Assembly (NCBI GenBank): GCA_021823365.1
Contig: JAKAOD010000240.1
Location: 1-5,489, forward strand
Direction of reading: 5' to 3'
Length of the DNA stretch: 5,489 nucleotides
Origin: Actinomycetes bacterium
Lineage (GTDB): Bacteria; Actinomycetota; Acidimicrobiia; Acidimicrobiales; Bog-793
Below are positions 1-5,489 of the stretch, in pieces. Each line of letters starts with the position of its first letter. The first letter of the stretch is position 1. The notes under the pieces are model-generated. The model made no database searches, was not told the origin of the DNA, and was given only the letters and a program-made list of their open reading frames with translations. A program made the position numbers and the translations under genes.

Positions 1-289
1 CGATCTTCGCACCGGAGCTGACCGCGACCGATGCTGGAGAGGTGGCGAGGCGAAGCACACCGACCTGCAGGGTGACTACGGGTGTCGTGCTTGCCTGCGA
101 CGGCATCGCGGCAGGGTGCGCTCCGCGACGCGAGGACAACCCGCATGAGCGGTGAGTGGTCCCGGTCAACCTCTCCGGCCGTCTCTTGCGAGAGCCCGGT
201 GGGGTGATGGCCGCAAGGTCCACCGAAGTAGCGAGCAGGGGGTTGACACAACGGGAGGAGCGCAGCGTGAGAGAGGGGCCGGCCGAGGG

Positions 290-946
290 ATGCCGGGAGA
301 CCGGTCGTCCAGCATGCCGCGCCTGGTCAGGCACCACCAACCTAGGGTCCCGCCCGCGGTGACGGGACCCGCTGGCGGCTTCGAGACGGAGATCGCCGGC
401 CGCGCCGGTGTGACGATGCTGCGGGTGGTGGGCGAGCTCGATATAGCGACGGGACCACGGATGAGCCAAGCGCTCTCTGGTGCGTGCTCGGCCGGTGGCG
501 ATCGCCTGATCGTCGATGTGTCGGGTCTGAGCTTCATGGATGCTTCCGGGTTGCGGCTGCTGGTGAGCGTCCATCACCGATGCGTCGAGGAGGGGCGGGG
601 GCTCGTCGTGCGAGGCGCCTCGGGCATCGTGCGGCGGGTGTTCGAGATCGCCGGGCTGGCCTCCCTCCTCGAGGGGCCCGGCGGTCGGGCGCGCCGAGCG
701 CCGAGCGGGGCGTCCCGCCGCGAGGTCGAGCGAGCCCGGGCGTCGGCCCGCCTCTCGGTCGCTGACCTCTACGTCGACTACTTCGCCCTCGGCGGCACGG
801 CCGAGCTTGCCGAAGTCGTGTCGTACCTGCGCGGCGACCCGTCCCCCTTGGACCTGCACCAGCACGACCTCATCATCCACGCCGTCAACGAGCACCTGAG
901 CGACCTCGGCCAAGGCCTCCTCGCGTATGCGGGCGACGGCCGGTGA
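290..946 (+). CDS. STAS-domain anti-sigma factor antagonist-like protein with fused C-terminal helical domain
   Basis: STAS proteins (SpoIIAA/RsbV family) bind anti-sigma kinases in the cytoplasm and free sigma factors in a partner-switching circuit. With the ATG at 290 the product is 218 residues. The STAS domain spans about residues 30-128: it opens with FETEI, has GELDIATGPRM at about 48-58 and the signature FMDASGLRLL at about 82-91. In SpoIIAA and RsbV the phosphorylated serine directly follows the Asp; here that position is Ala85, with Ser86 next. An Arg/Ala/Gly-rich linker (about 130-154) leads to a second region, about 155-208 (VADLYVDYFALGG, then HDLIIHAVNEHL), which I recall as a small stand-alone actinobacterial protein of unknown function. 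Start choice: the frame is open from GTG 152, but codons 152-289 show no G/C third-base bias. ATG 290 has a purine-rich stretch (269-278) upstream. ATG 314 and GTG 359 are alternatives, the last placing the STAS fold near the N-terminus. STAS assignment is strong; the start is uncertain. Confidence 0.85.
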   Translation: MPGDRSSSMPRLVRHHQPRVPPAVTGPAGGFETEIAGRAGVTMLRVVGELDIATGPRMSQALSGACSAGGDRLIVDVSGLSFMDASGLRLLVSVHHRCVEEGRGLVVRGASGIVRRVFEIAGLASLLEGPGGRARRAPSGASRREVERARASARLSVADLYVDYFALGGTAELAEVVSYLRGDPSPLDLHQHDLIIHAVNEHLSDLGQGLLAYAGDGR

Positions 947-964
947 CAAGGGAGAGGCGCCGGG

Positions 965-1285
965 ATGAGTGACGAGAAGCGATCGGGCGAGCGGGCGTGG
1001 GGTAGGCACGAGTGGGACTTCGCCGATGATCACCGAGACGATGCCGTCGCTGCGCGTGAGCTCGCGGCCGGTTCCGGGGAGGCTGCGGCTGGCGAAAGCG
1101 AACGTGCAGAAGATCCGACAGACGAGCGCGGCGCGAGCGGGGAACTCCCCCCCGAGGCGAAGGAACAGGACAGCCGCGCTGATGCAGTGAGCGCGCGACG
1201 GGACCCGCGCGAGCATGCCCGGGCGCGAGACGGCCCCTCTCGGAGGGAGGAGGCAGACGGGCTCCGGACGCCAACACGCCTGTGA
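965..1285 (+). CDS. Small highly charged protein of unknown function
   Basis: I do not recognise this 106-residue product. It is very hydrophilic, dominated by Glu, Asp, Arg and Ala, with its aromatic residues confined to the N-terminal part (Trp12, Trp17, Phe19). It has no membrane segment, signal peptide or cysteine, so it is probably cytosolic and largely disordered. Support for it being real: the ATG is preceded by a good ribosome-binding site (AAGGGAG, about 948-954), it starts 18 bases after the STAS gene, and its TGA overlaps the GTG of the GAF-ANTAR gene in a GTGA arrangement typical of translational coupling. A run of purines (GGAGGGAGGAGG, about 1242-1253) lies inside its 3' end and may help load ribosomes for the next gene. 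It could be a small adaptor or partner of the regulators beside it, but that is inference from position alone. It could also be a non-functional open frame between two regulator genes. Confidence 0.5.
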   Translation: MSDEKRSGERAWGRHEWDFADDHRDDAVAARELAAGSGEAAAGESERAEDPTDERGASGELPPEAKEQDSRADAVSARRDPREHARARDGPSRREEADGLRTPTRL

Positions 1286-1998
1286 CTGCGCTTGCCATGG
1301 CCTTCGCTCAGCTCGCCCGTCGCCTTCTCGAGTCCGACGACGTCGAGGGGGTGCTCACTCGGGCAGCCGAGGCGGCGGTGACCGACATCCCGGGGTGCGC
1401 AATGTCGAGCATCACCTTTCGGGAGGACGGCAGCCTGCGGACGGTGCTGGCAACCCACGAGGGTGCCTTCGCGGCCGACCAACTGCAGTACCAGGCCGAG
1501 GAAGGGCCGTGCCTGGTTGCCCTCGAAGAGCCGATCGTGCATTCCCCTTCCCTGCCCGACCCGCGTTGGCCGACGCTCGGGACTCGACCACTCGACCTGG
1601 GCGTTCACGCGGTCGTCTCCTACGGCCTCGACCTCGGCGGAGGCGCGCCGCGGACGCCGATCGCCGGCTCGCTCAATGCCTACGCGCTGGCTCCGGGCGC
1701 GTTCGACGATGAGGCCATCGAGGTCGGCCTCATCCTCGCCGTCCATACCTCCATGGCGCTTCGCGCCGTCGGCGGCCGAGAACCCGCCGGGCTGGTGGCC
1801 CGGCTCTACGACGCCCTGCCGTCGCGAGACGTGATCGGCCTCGCCGAGGGGATCCTGATGGAGCGGTCGAACATCACGGCCGAGGCCGCCTTCGACGTGT
1901 TGCGGCGCACGTCGGGGCGTCTCGGCGTGAAGCTCCGAGACTTGGCTGGGCGCCTGGTTGAGACGGGGAGGCTCGACGGCGGCGACAGGACAGCCTGA
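1282..1998 (+). CDS. GAF and ANTAR domain-containing transcription antitermination regulator
   Basis: The 238-residue product has two domains. A GAF sensor fold covers about residues 8-163, with the family-typical EEGPCLVAL (about 73-81, including Cys77) and a C-terminal strand and loop GSLNAYALAPGAFDD (about 129-143). An ANTAR domain covers about 172-228: ALPSRDVIGLAEGILMER (178-195), then EAAFDVLRRTS (201-211) and KLRDLAGRLVE (217-227), matching the conserved Ala, Gly, Met, Ala-Phe and Leu-Arg positions. ANTAR domains bind paired hexaloop RNA hairpins in leader transcripts and prevent termination; in actinobacteria they are often attached to GAF domains whose ligand is unknown. The GTG start at 1282 overlaps the stop of the gene before it by four bases, so translation is probably coupled. 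No Shine-Dalgarno sits at the usual distance, but a strong one lies about 30 bases upstream. ATG 1297 is an alternative start. The gene looks intact. Domain assignment is secure; target RNAs and signal cannot be seen. Confidence 0.93.
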   Translation: MTALAMAFAQLARRLLESDDVEGVLTRAAEAAVTDIPGCAMSSITFREDGSLRTVLATHEGAFAADQLQYQAEEGPCLVALEEPIVHSPSLPDPRWPTLGTRPLDLGVHAVVSYGLDLGGGAPRTPIAGSLNAYALAPGAFDDEAIEVGLILAVHTSMALRAVGGREPAGLVARLYDALPSRDVIGLAEGILMERSNITAEAAFDVLRRTSGRLGVKLRDLAGRLVETGRLDGGDRTA

Positions 1999-2069
1999 GA
2001 CCACCACGGCACCGTTCCTCCGACCATCGATCAGCCGTCTGATGGGGCTCCGGAGGAGGGCCCGGGCCG

Positions 2070-2780
2070 GTGAGGGCAGCCTCTCGGCCCAGCCTCGAGC
2101 GGGAGACGGTGTCCGACCGCGCACGCGACAGCGAGAGGCCAAGTTCGATCTGGCACGATCGGCTTCGTCGACGCGGGCTTGGTGCGAGAGCTGGTCCGTC
2201 CGGCATCGCTCGATGGGTTGGCGACGGTGACGCCGGCGCTTCAGTACGGGCAGAGGCGTCGCGGGATGGTGACAAAAGAGATCGGGTCGTCGGTACTTCT
2301 GTTCAGGCTGCTGCCGCGTGGGACGCGTACGGTCCGGCCATCTTCGGCGCCGCCGCGCTCGGGTGCGGCCGGACCGCAGCAGAGCAAGTCGCGCAAAGGG
2401 TGTCCATCCGATGGCGGTATCAACAGGACGAGCCGCCCACGAGCACGGTGACAACCGAGACGAAGCTCGCCCTGGCTGCTTACCGCGCCGCTCGATCCCT
2501 GGCCGCCTTCGGTGCCGAGCGTAACGACGCCGCAGCCTCGGGGGGCGGACTCGCCCGGAGTGTCAGGCCGTCGTCGGATGGCACCGACGAGTCGGGTGCC
2601 CGGCTGGCGGCGCTTGCCGAAGAGGATCGAGAGTCGCTGATCGCCACCGTGGCGGCCCGGTGCACCTACCGCGAGATCGCAGCGGTGCTGGGCACAGCGC
2701 CCGCAACGGTGGCTTCCAGGCTTGGCTCGGCCCTCCGCCATCTGGCTGGCCCTCGGCATGATGGCCGTGGTGTGCCATGA
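2070..2780 (+). CDS. Divergent ECF-like sigma-70 family protein (N-terminus doubtful)
   Basis: The C-terminal part, about residues 178-227, resembles sigma region 4: LAALAEEDRESLIATV followed by the helix-turn-helix YREIAAVLGTAPATVASRL, the layout that contacts the -35 element. Residues 84-148 resemble sigma region 2: WDAYGPAIFGAAALGCGRTA, then AEQVAQRVSIRWRY, aligning with the usual AEDVxQEVFLRxWR pattern. The segment after it is short and lacks the usual Ser-Leu-Arg-Ala-Trp-Leu motif, so promoter melting may be altered or lost. The first 80 residues match nothing I know, and in their second half the third-base G/C bias fades. GTG 2070 has an excellent ribosome-binding site (GGAGGAGGG, 2052-2060); GTG 2109 is the only other in-frame candidate before the sigma-like part. 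A frameshift near 2300, joining a start at ATG 2266 or GTG 2269 in another frame, is possible. It lies 71 bases after the GAF-ANTAR gene. Sigma-like identity is moderate; functionality is uncertain. Confidence 0.5.
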   Translation: MRAASRPSLERETVSDRARDSERPSSIWHDRLRRRGLGARAGPSGIARWVGDGDAGASVRAEASRDGDKRDRVVGTSVQAAAAWDAYGPAIFGAAALGCGRTAAEQVAQRVSIRWRYQQDEPPTSTVTTETKLALAAYRAARSLAAFGAERNDAAASGGGLARSVRPSSDGTDESGARLAALAEEDRESLIATVAARCTYREIAAVLGTAPATVASRLGSALRHLAGPRHDGRGVP

Positions 2781-3173
2781 CCTCCACAGCGCCTCGGCTG
2801 AGCGGGTGCGAGGATGGACTGCCCCGGAGGCTGCGGCCCGGGCTCAGCACCGTACGCGGTCGCAGCGCCAGTCGCCGATAGCCCTACGCCGAGGACAGCA
2901 CGTGCGGTGCCGGCGCCCGGAAGCACGCCGTCGCCGTGGGCATGGTCCAAGGCGGGTACGGCGTCATTCGACTCGGGGAGAGCAGCGGTATCTCGACGCC
3001 AGCTGGAAGCTCGCGTGGCACGGCTCGTTCCCTCGAGCCCGGGGAGCTGCGCACCCACCCGGTCCTCGCGGCCGACCTGGACGACGGCCGCCTCGCGCCT
3101 TCGTCCCCGGCCGCTCAGGCAGTCCGGTCGCCGCCCCAGCGCGCCAGTCGAGCGCTCCCGAGGTCACCTGCGC
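2781..3173. other. Intergenic stretch between convergent genes
   Basis: These 393 bases separate the 3' ends of the sigma-like gene and the AraC-family gene. Open frames cross it on both strands, but none has a recognisable domain, and the long ones continue antisense into the AraC gene. A 34-codon frame starts on the ATGA at 2777 and ends with TAG at 2879-2881. I see no hairpin with a T-tract that would serve as a clear terminator for either gene. Confidence 0.5.
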
Positions 3174-4148
3174 TCAGGACCGCAACGTCTGGTCGGGAAG
3201 CACGCCGAACACGTCGCGATACGCACGAACGAACCGGTCCGAGTTGGCGAAGCCCCAGCGCGTCCCGATCTCGCGTACCGAGGCGCCGCTCGGATCCTCC
3301 GCCTGCAGCTCTCGGTGCGCGGCCTCCAGCCGTACCCGGCGGACATAGCTCATCGGTGTAACGCCGCGGTGACGCCGAAATGCCAGCTGCAACGCCCGCG
3401 GCCCCACCCCGGCCGAAGCGGCGATCTCCGCCAGGGTGATGGGGCGGTGCGCGTTGGCGTCGATGAACGCCACCGCCCGACGCAGTGCCGCCGTTCCCAC
3501 CGCACCCGGCCCAGGCAGGTACTCCTGGGTCATGGTGGTGTTCGGGAACGTCGCCAACGCTGCCGCGGCGAGCATCATGGCCGTCTCAGCTTGCACCAGC
3601 GGGTAGCCCAGGGCCGAGCCGTCCGCGTTCAGCTCACGGTTCACATGGATGAGCGTGGCCCGCCACAACCTGTTCAACTGCGGCGACGCGGGCGCCGTCG
3701 AGAGGAAGCGAAACGCCGAGTGTCTCGCGTCGAGCCCCAGGTCCGCGGCCTTGCCGACGAGGGTCATCGGGACCATCACGACCAGCAGATCGATATTGTC
3801 CCAGCGGACGGCGAGAGGCAAGTCGGTCGAGTACCGCGCGACGTGGTCTCGGTCCACCAAGACATCCTCGTCAGCCGTCTGGAAGTTCAGCCGCCCGCTA
3901 CGAGCGACGCCGGTTATGAACGGCTCGAACGGCTCGGCCAGCGCCAGCGTGCATGCCGAGTGGCGAATGGTGGCCGCGGTCACCTGCCCGGCCGTCACCG
4001 ACGTGGTGTGGAACGAGAAGTCCTCGAAGTTGCCCGAAAAGGCGATCGGCCGCCTCGGCGCGTAGGTGTCCATGAGCGCAGCGTGAGCCACATCGGGGTC
4101 CGAAGTCTCGAGCGTGACGCGCGCCGGAGCGGTGTAACCGACTGCCAT
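3174..4148 (-). CDS. AraC/XylS-family transcriptional regulator
   Basis: The 324-residue product has the usual length and layout of a one-component regulator. Residues about 25-200 form a cupin-like AraC-binding N-terminal region that would sense a ligand or mediate dimerisation. The DNA-binding domain, about 222-322, carries both helix-turn-helices: the first at about 237-258 (ITLAEIAASAGVGPRALQLA), the linker helix with PMSYVRRVRLEAAHREL (265-281), and the second at about 290-313 (SVREIGTRWGFANSDRFVRA), ending with the typical FxRxYRxxFGxxP pattern as VRAYRDVFGVLPDQ. Such proteins bind DNA beside promoters of catabolic, stress or virulence genes and usually activate them. The ATG at 4148 is the natural start, though only a weak purine stretch precedes it. 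The gene faces the sigma-like gene tail to tail, and the genes to its right on the same strand are broken or partial, so its regulon cannot be told. Two short palindromes upstream are possible operators. Ligand unknown. Confidence 0.93.
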   Translation of the reverse strand: MAVGYTAPARVTLETSDPDVAHAALMDTYAPRRPIAFSGNFEDFSFHTTSVTAGQVTAATIRHSACTLALAEPFEPFITGVARSGRLNFQTADEDVLVDRDHVARYSTDLPLAVRWDNIDLLVVMVPMTLVGKAADLGLDARHSAFRFLSTAPASPQLNRLWRATLIHVNRELNADGSALGYPLVQAETAMMLAAAALATFPNTTMTQEYLPGPGAVGTAALRRAVAFIDANAHRPITLAEIAASAGVGPRALQLAFRRHRGVTPMSYVRRVRLEAAHRELQAEDPSGASVREIGTRWGFANSDRFVRAYRDVFGVLPDQTLRS

Positions 4149-4210
4149 GCTCAGATCACCGCCTCACATCCTGGTGCTTGCTCTCCGACCCGACGGTGGT
4201 CGCTTCGTTG

Positions 4211-4222
4211 GAGCGAACGCTC
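4211..4222. promoter_or_regulatory. Palindrome upstream of the AraC-family gene (possible operator)
   Basis: GAGCGAACGCTC is a perfect inverted repeat with five-base arms and a two-base centre, 63 bases upstream of the AraC-family start codon. Its position fits an operator for autoregulation. Short palindromes arise easily in GC-rich DNA, and AraC-family proteins more often use direct repeats, so this is weak. Confidence 0.2.
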
Positions 4223-4236
4223 GCAGGACCTCGGTG

Positions 4237-4246
4237 CTGGTACCAG
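4237..4246. promoter_or_regulatory. Second palindrome upstream of the AraC-family gene (possible operator)
   Basis: CTGGTACCAG is a perfect ten-base palindrome, centred 25 bases from the neighbouring GAGCGAACGCTC palindrome and 89 bases upstream of the AraC-family start codon. The two differ in sequence, so they are not copies of one site. Only the symmetry and position support a regulatory role. Confidence 0.15.
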
Positions 4247-4299
4247 TCCATGTGGCCGGCTGGGAGAGCCGTCCGCCAGCACGTCGAGGCTCGGGACGC

Positions 4300-5110
4300 T
4301 CGAACACCTTGGCAAACCGGCACACACCTCCTTGCGGCCACAGCCTCACGGCGCTCTCGCCGTCAGGTAGTGGCCTCGCATCGAGTCTACGAGCCGATCG
4401 CTGACGGCCAGCATCCTGAAGCTCTACGAGGGGTACGGCCGTCGGAGCTGCCGCTGAGCCGACAACGCCGGACACCGGGCGGGCCCCTGTCTCGGCTGTC
4501 TGAACGCCCGCGTCGCCACCAGGCAGGCCCGCCAAGGACTTGCTGACCCGGCGTGGAGGCGCGCCCGGTGACGTGTCACGGCGTCTGCGGCGACCGACGC
4601 TCGCCTGTGGCTCGTCGCCGGGAGCAACGGCGAGCCCCTCGAGGACGATGGGCATCGCGGATGCGGCCTTCCCCTCTCGCCACACGTCGGCCGTACTCCT
4701 GTTCGGTGGAAGCTCCCGCCCGAGACGGCTCCGTCGAAGGGCGGACTCAGGCTCGCGCGAGGAGCAGGGAGGGAGGGCCGATGTGCAGTTCTCGACCCCG
4801 GGGCCAGCGTGGGCCACCGAGGAGGACGCCGGGCTTCTCTCCTGCGAGCCGCCGGAAGTCGTGCAGGTCATAGAGCCGCCGGCCCGACGCCCCTGTTCCC
4901 AGCACGCTGACACCGCGGGCAGTTCCTGCCGCCGACCGAGCAGCTCCCGCGACGGCGAAGACGGATTTGCCGTTCTGCACCGCCCGACTGCCGGCTCGGC
5001 TCGGGCGGCCGTTCACCCCTCTCCTGGCAACTGACACAGAACAAGCGCCGACGGCTCCGGTCCCACAGGCAGTTGTCGCCGCGCGAGATCCTGGCACCAC
5101 AGCTCGAGCA
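4300..5110 (-). pseudogene. Decayed zinc-ribbon/NERD (nuclease-related domain) protein gene
   Basis: No intact frame covers this stretch, but pieces in different minus-strand frames resemble, mostly in the expected order, an actinobacterial zinc-ribbon plus NERD protein. At 5110-5027: a zinc-ribbon-like CSSCGARISRG, WDRSRRRLFCVSC (CxxC, then CxxC). At about 4731-4636: EPSRAGASTEQEYGRR, VARGEGRIRDAH, compared with the family pattern AGASAxREYERRxAxREARIRxxHPRLG. Just after, in another frame, LAVAPGDEPQ (4634-4605), compared with LALALSDEPQ; then GAPPRRVSKSLAGLPGGDAG (about 4562-4503). A possible C-terminal trace is AVRLWP (about 4352-4335). A TGA at 4749-4747 and at least one frame change separate these. 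The central NERD core (the usual NIDH and DAK motifs) cannot be recognised, so the product would be non-functional. NERD domains are PD-(D/E)XK-nuclease relatives of mostly unknown role. Family patterns are recalled from memory, not searched. Limits are approximate; sequencing errors are an alternative to true decay. Confidence 0.5.
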
Positions 5111-5307
5111 GCCACCGTCGCGGCCGAGCCCTCGCGGCGAAGAGCGCCCTCCAGAGGCGCAGCCGGCCCCCTCCGTCTCCGGTGGGTCGAGAGTCTCCGC
5201 CGCGCGTGCCCAGCCGTGCCTCGCGATCCGCCTTGCACGTCGTGCCATGATCGGTCACGCGGCTCAGCGAACCAGGCGCGGGAGCGGACGACGAGCCGGC
5301 GACGGCG

Positions 5308-5328
5308 GGCCTGCCGATTTGGCGGGCC
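5308..5328 (-). terminator. Hairpin downstream of the partial minus-strand gene
   Basis: GGCCTGCC and GGCGGGCC flank a five-base loop (GATTT), giving an eight-position stem with one G-T wobble on the plus strand or one A-C mismatch on the minus strand. It begins seven bases beyond the stop codon of the gene at the right edge, where a terminator would be expected. There is no T-tract after the stem, so it is at best a weak or U-less terminator. Confidence 0.25.
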
Positions 5329-5334
5329 GGGCCC

Positions 5335-5489
5335 TCAGCGGACCGAGAAGCCGGTGCCGTCGATGCAGAAGTTGGTGGTCCCCCCGTAGCGGCGTCCCAC
5401 CTCGGCGAGGAACCTCACCGTGATCCGCCAGCCGGCGTAGCGGGACATGTCGATGCTCATGTGCCCGTAGCCATGGCCGGCCCGCAGGT
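5335..5489 (-). CDS. Unrecognised protein, C-terminal 50 residues (partial)
   Basis: A minus-strand frame enters from the right edge and ends at TGA (5337-5335), giving 50 residues with the start missing. It reads LRAGHGYGHMSIDMSRYAGW, then RITVRFLAEVGRRYGG, TTNFCIDGTGFSVR. Third codon positions are almost all G or C, as in the other real genes here, and the mix of hydrophobic, aromatic and glycine residues looks like a folded protein rather than an antisense shadow. I do not recognise the family. The Gly/His-rich start and the Cys near the end are the only notable residues; neither is enough to propose a function. A hairpin lies just beyond the stop. It is on the same strand as the decayed NERD gene but about 225 bases upstream of its zinc-ribbon segment, so a shared operon is doubtful. 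Confidence 0.6.
   Translation of the reverse strand, partial: LRAGHGYGHMSIDMSRYAGWRITVRFLAEVGRRYGGTTNFCIDGTGFSVR

Noticed and set aside
1..155. End of an upstream plus-strand gene
   Set aside because: Two frames are open to stops at 146-148 and 153-155, but neither translation is recognisable or clearly better in codon use, so no partial gene is called.
243..271. TTGACA as a -35 box
   Set aside because: No acceptable -10 element is found 16-18 bases downstream.
152..289. N-terminal extension of the STAS gene from GTG 152
   Set aside because: The frame is open, but third codon positions lack the G/C bias of real genes here, the ribosome-binding site is poor, and the residues match nothing in STAS proteins.
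1030..2454. A 474-residue minus-strand open frame
   Set aside because: It is antisense to the small charged gene, the GAF-ANTAR gene and part of the sigma-like frame, with Arg-rich low-complexity content and no motif.
2814..4370. A 518-residue plus-strand open frame
   Set aside because: It runs antisense through the whole AraC-family gene, is Arg/Pro/Gly-rich with no domain, and is a shadow of that GC-rich gene.
4771..4899. Segment GTGASGRRL ... RGRELHIGPP read as the NERD core
   Set aside because: It looks slightly like the NERD start, but it lies upstream of the AGAS/REYERR-like motif, which is the wrong order for the family, and better candidates follow that motif.
4164..4913. A 249-residue minus-strand open frame as an intact gene
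   Set aside because: Only parts of it (DEPQ and GAPPRRVSKS segments) resemble NERD proteins; the matching upstream motifs lie in other frames, so it is better seen as part of a decayed gene.

Overview
The window is GC-rich throughout, with G/C-biased third codon positions in its recognisable genes, frequent GTG starts and protein families typical of Actinomycetota (a GAF-ANTAR regulator, an actinobacterial-style STAS protein, and remnants resembling an actinobacterial zinc-ribbon/NERD protein). This lineage call is inference from composition and families; the species cannot be named.

Left half, plus strand (about 290-2780): a likely signalling operon. First comes an anti-sigma-factor-antagonist-like STAS protein fused to a small C-terminal alpha-helical domain. 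An 18-base gap leads to a small charged protein of unknown function, whose stop codon overlaps the GTG start of a GAF-ANTAR regulator (GTGA). After 71 bases comes an open frame whose last 150 or so residues resemble a very divergent ECF-type sigma factor (region 2-like and region 4-like segments). Its first 80 residues look unlike coding sequence, so its start or reading frame is in doubt. The set combines partner-switching (STAS), RNA-level antitermination (ANTAR) and promoter selection (sigma-like), which suggests a stress or environmental sensing module.

Middle (2781-3173): about 390 bases between convergent genes with no convincing gene. A 34-codon open frame begins exactly on the sigma-like gene's stop codon (ATGA).

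Right half, minus strand (3174-5489): an intact AraC/XylS-family regulator (3174-4148); two short palindromes upstream of it that could be operators; a broken gene (about 4300-5110) whose scattered segments in different frames resemble a zinc-ribbon plus NERD (nuclease-related domain) protein; a hairpin; and the last 50 codons of an unrecognised gene running off the right edge.

No rRNA, tRNA, CRISPR array, insertion sequence or complete mobile element was seen. The best leads are the fused STAS protein that lacks the usual phospho-acceptor serine, the STAS/ANTAR/sigma-like gene set, and the decayed NERD gene.
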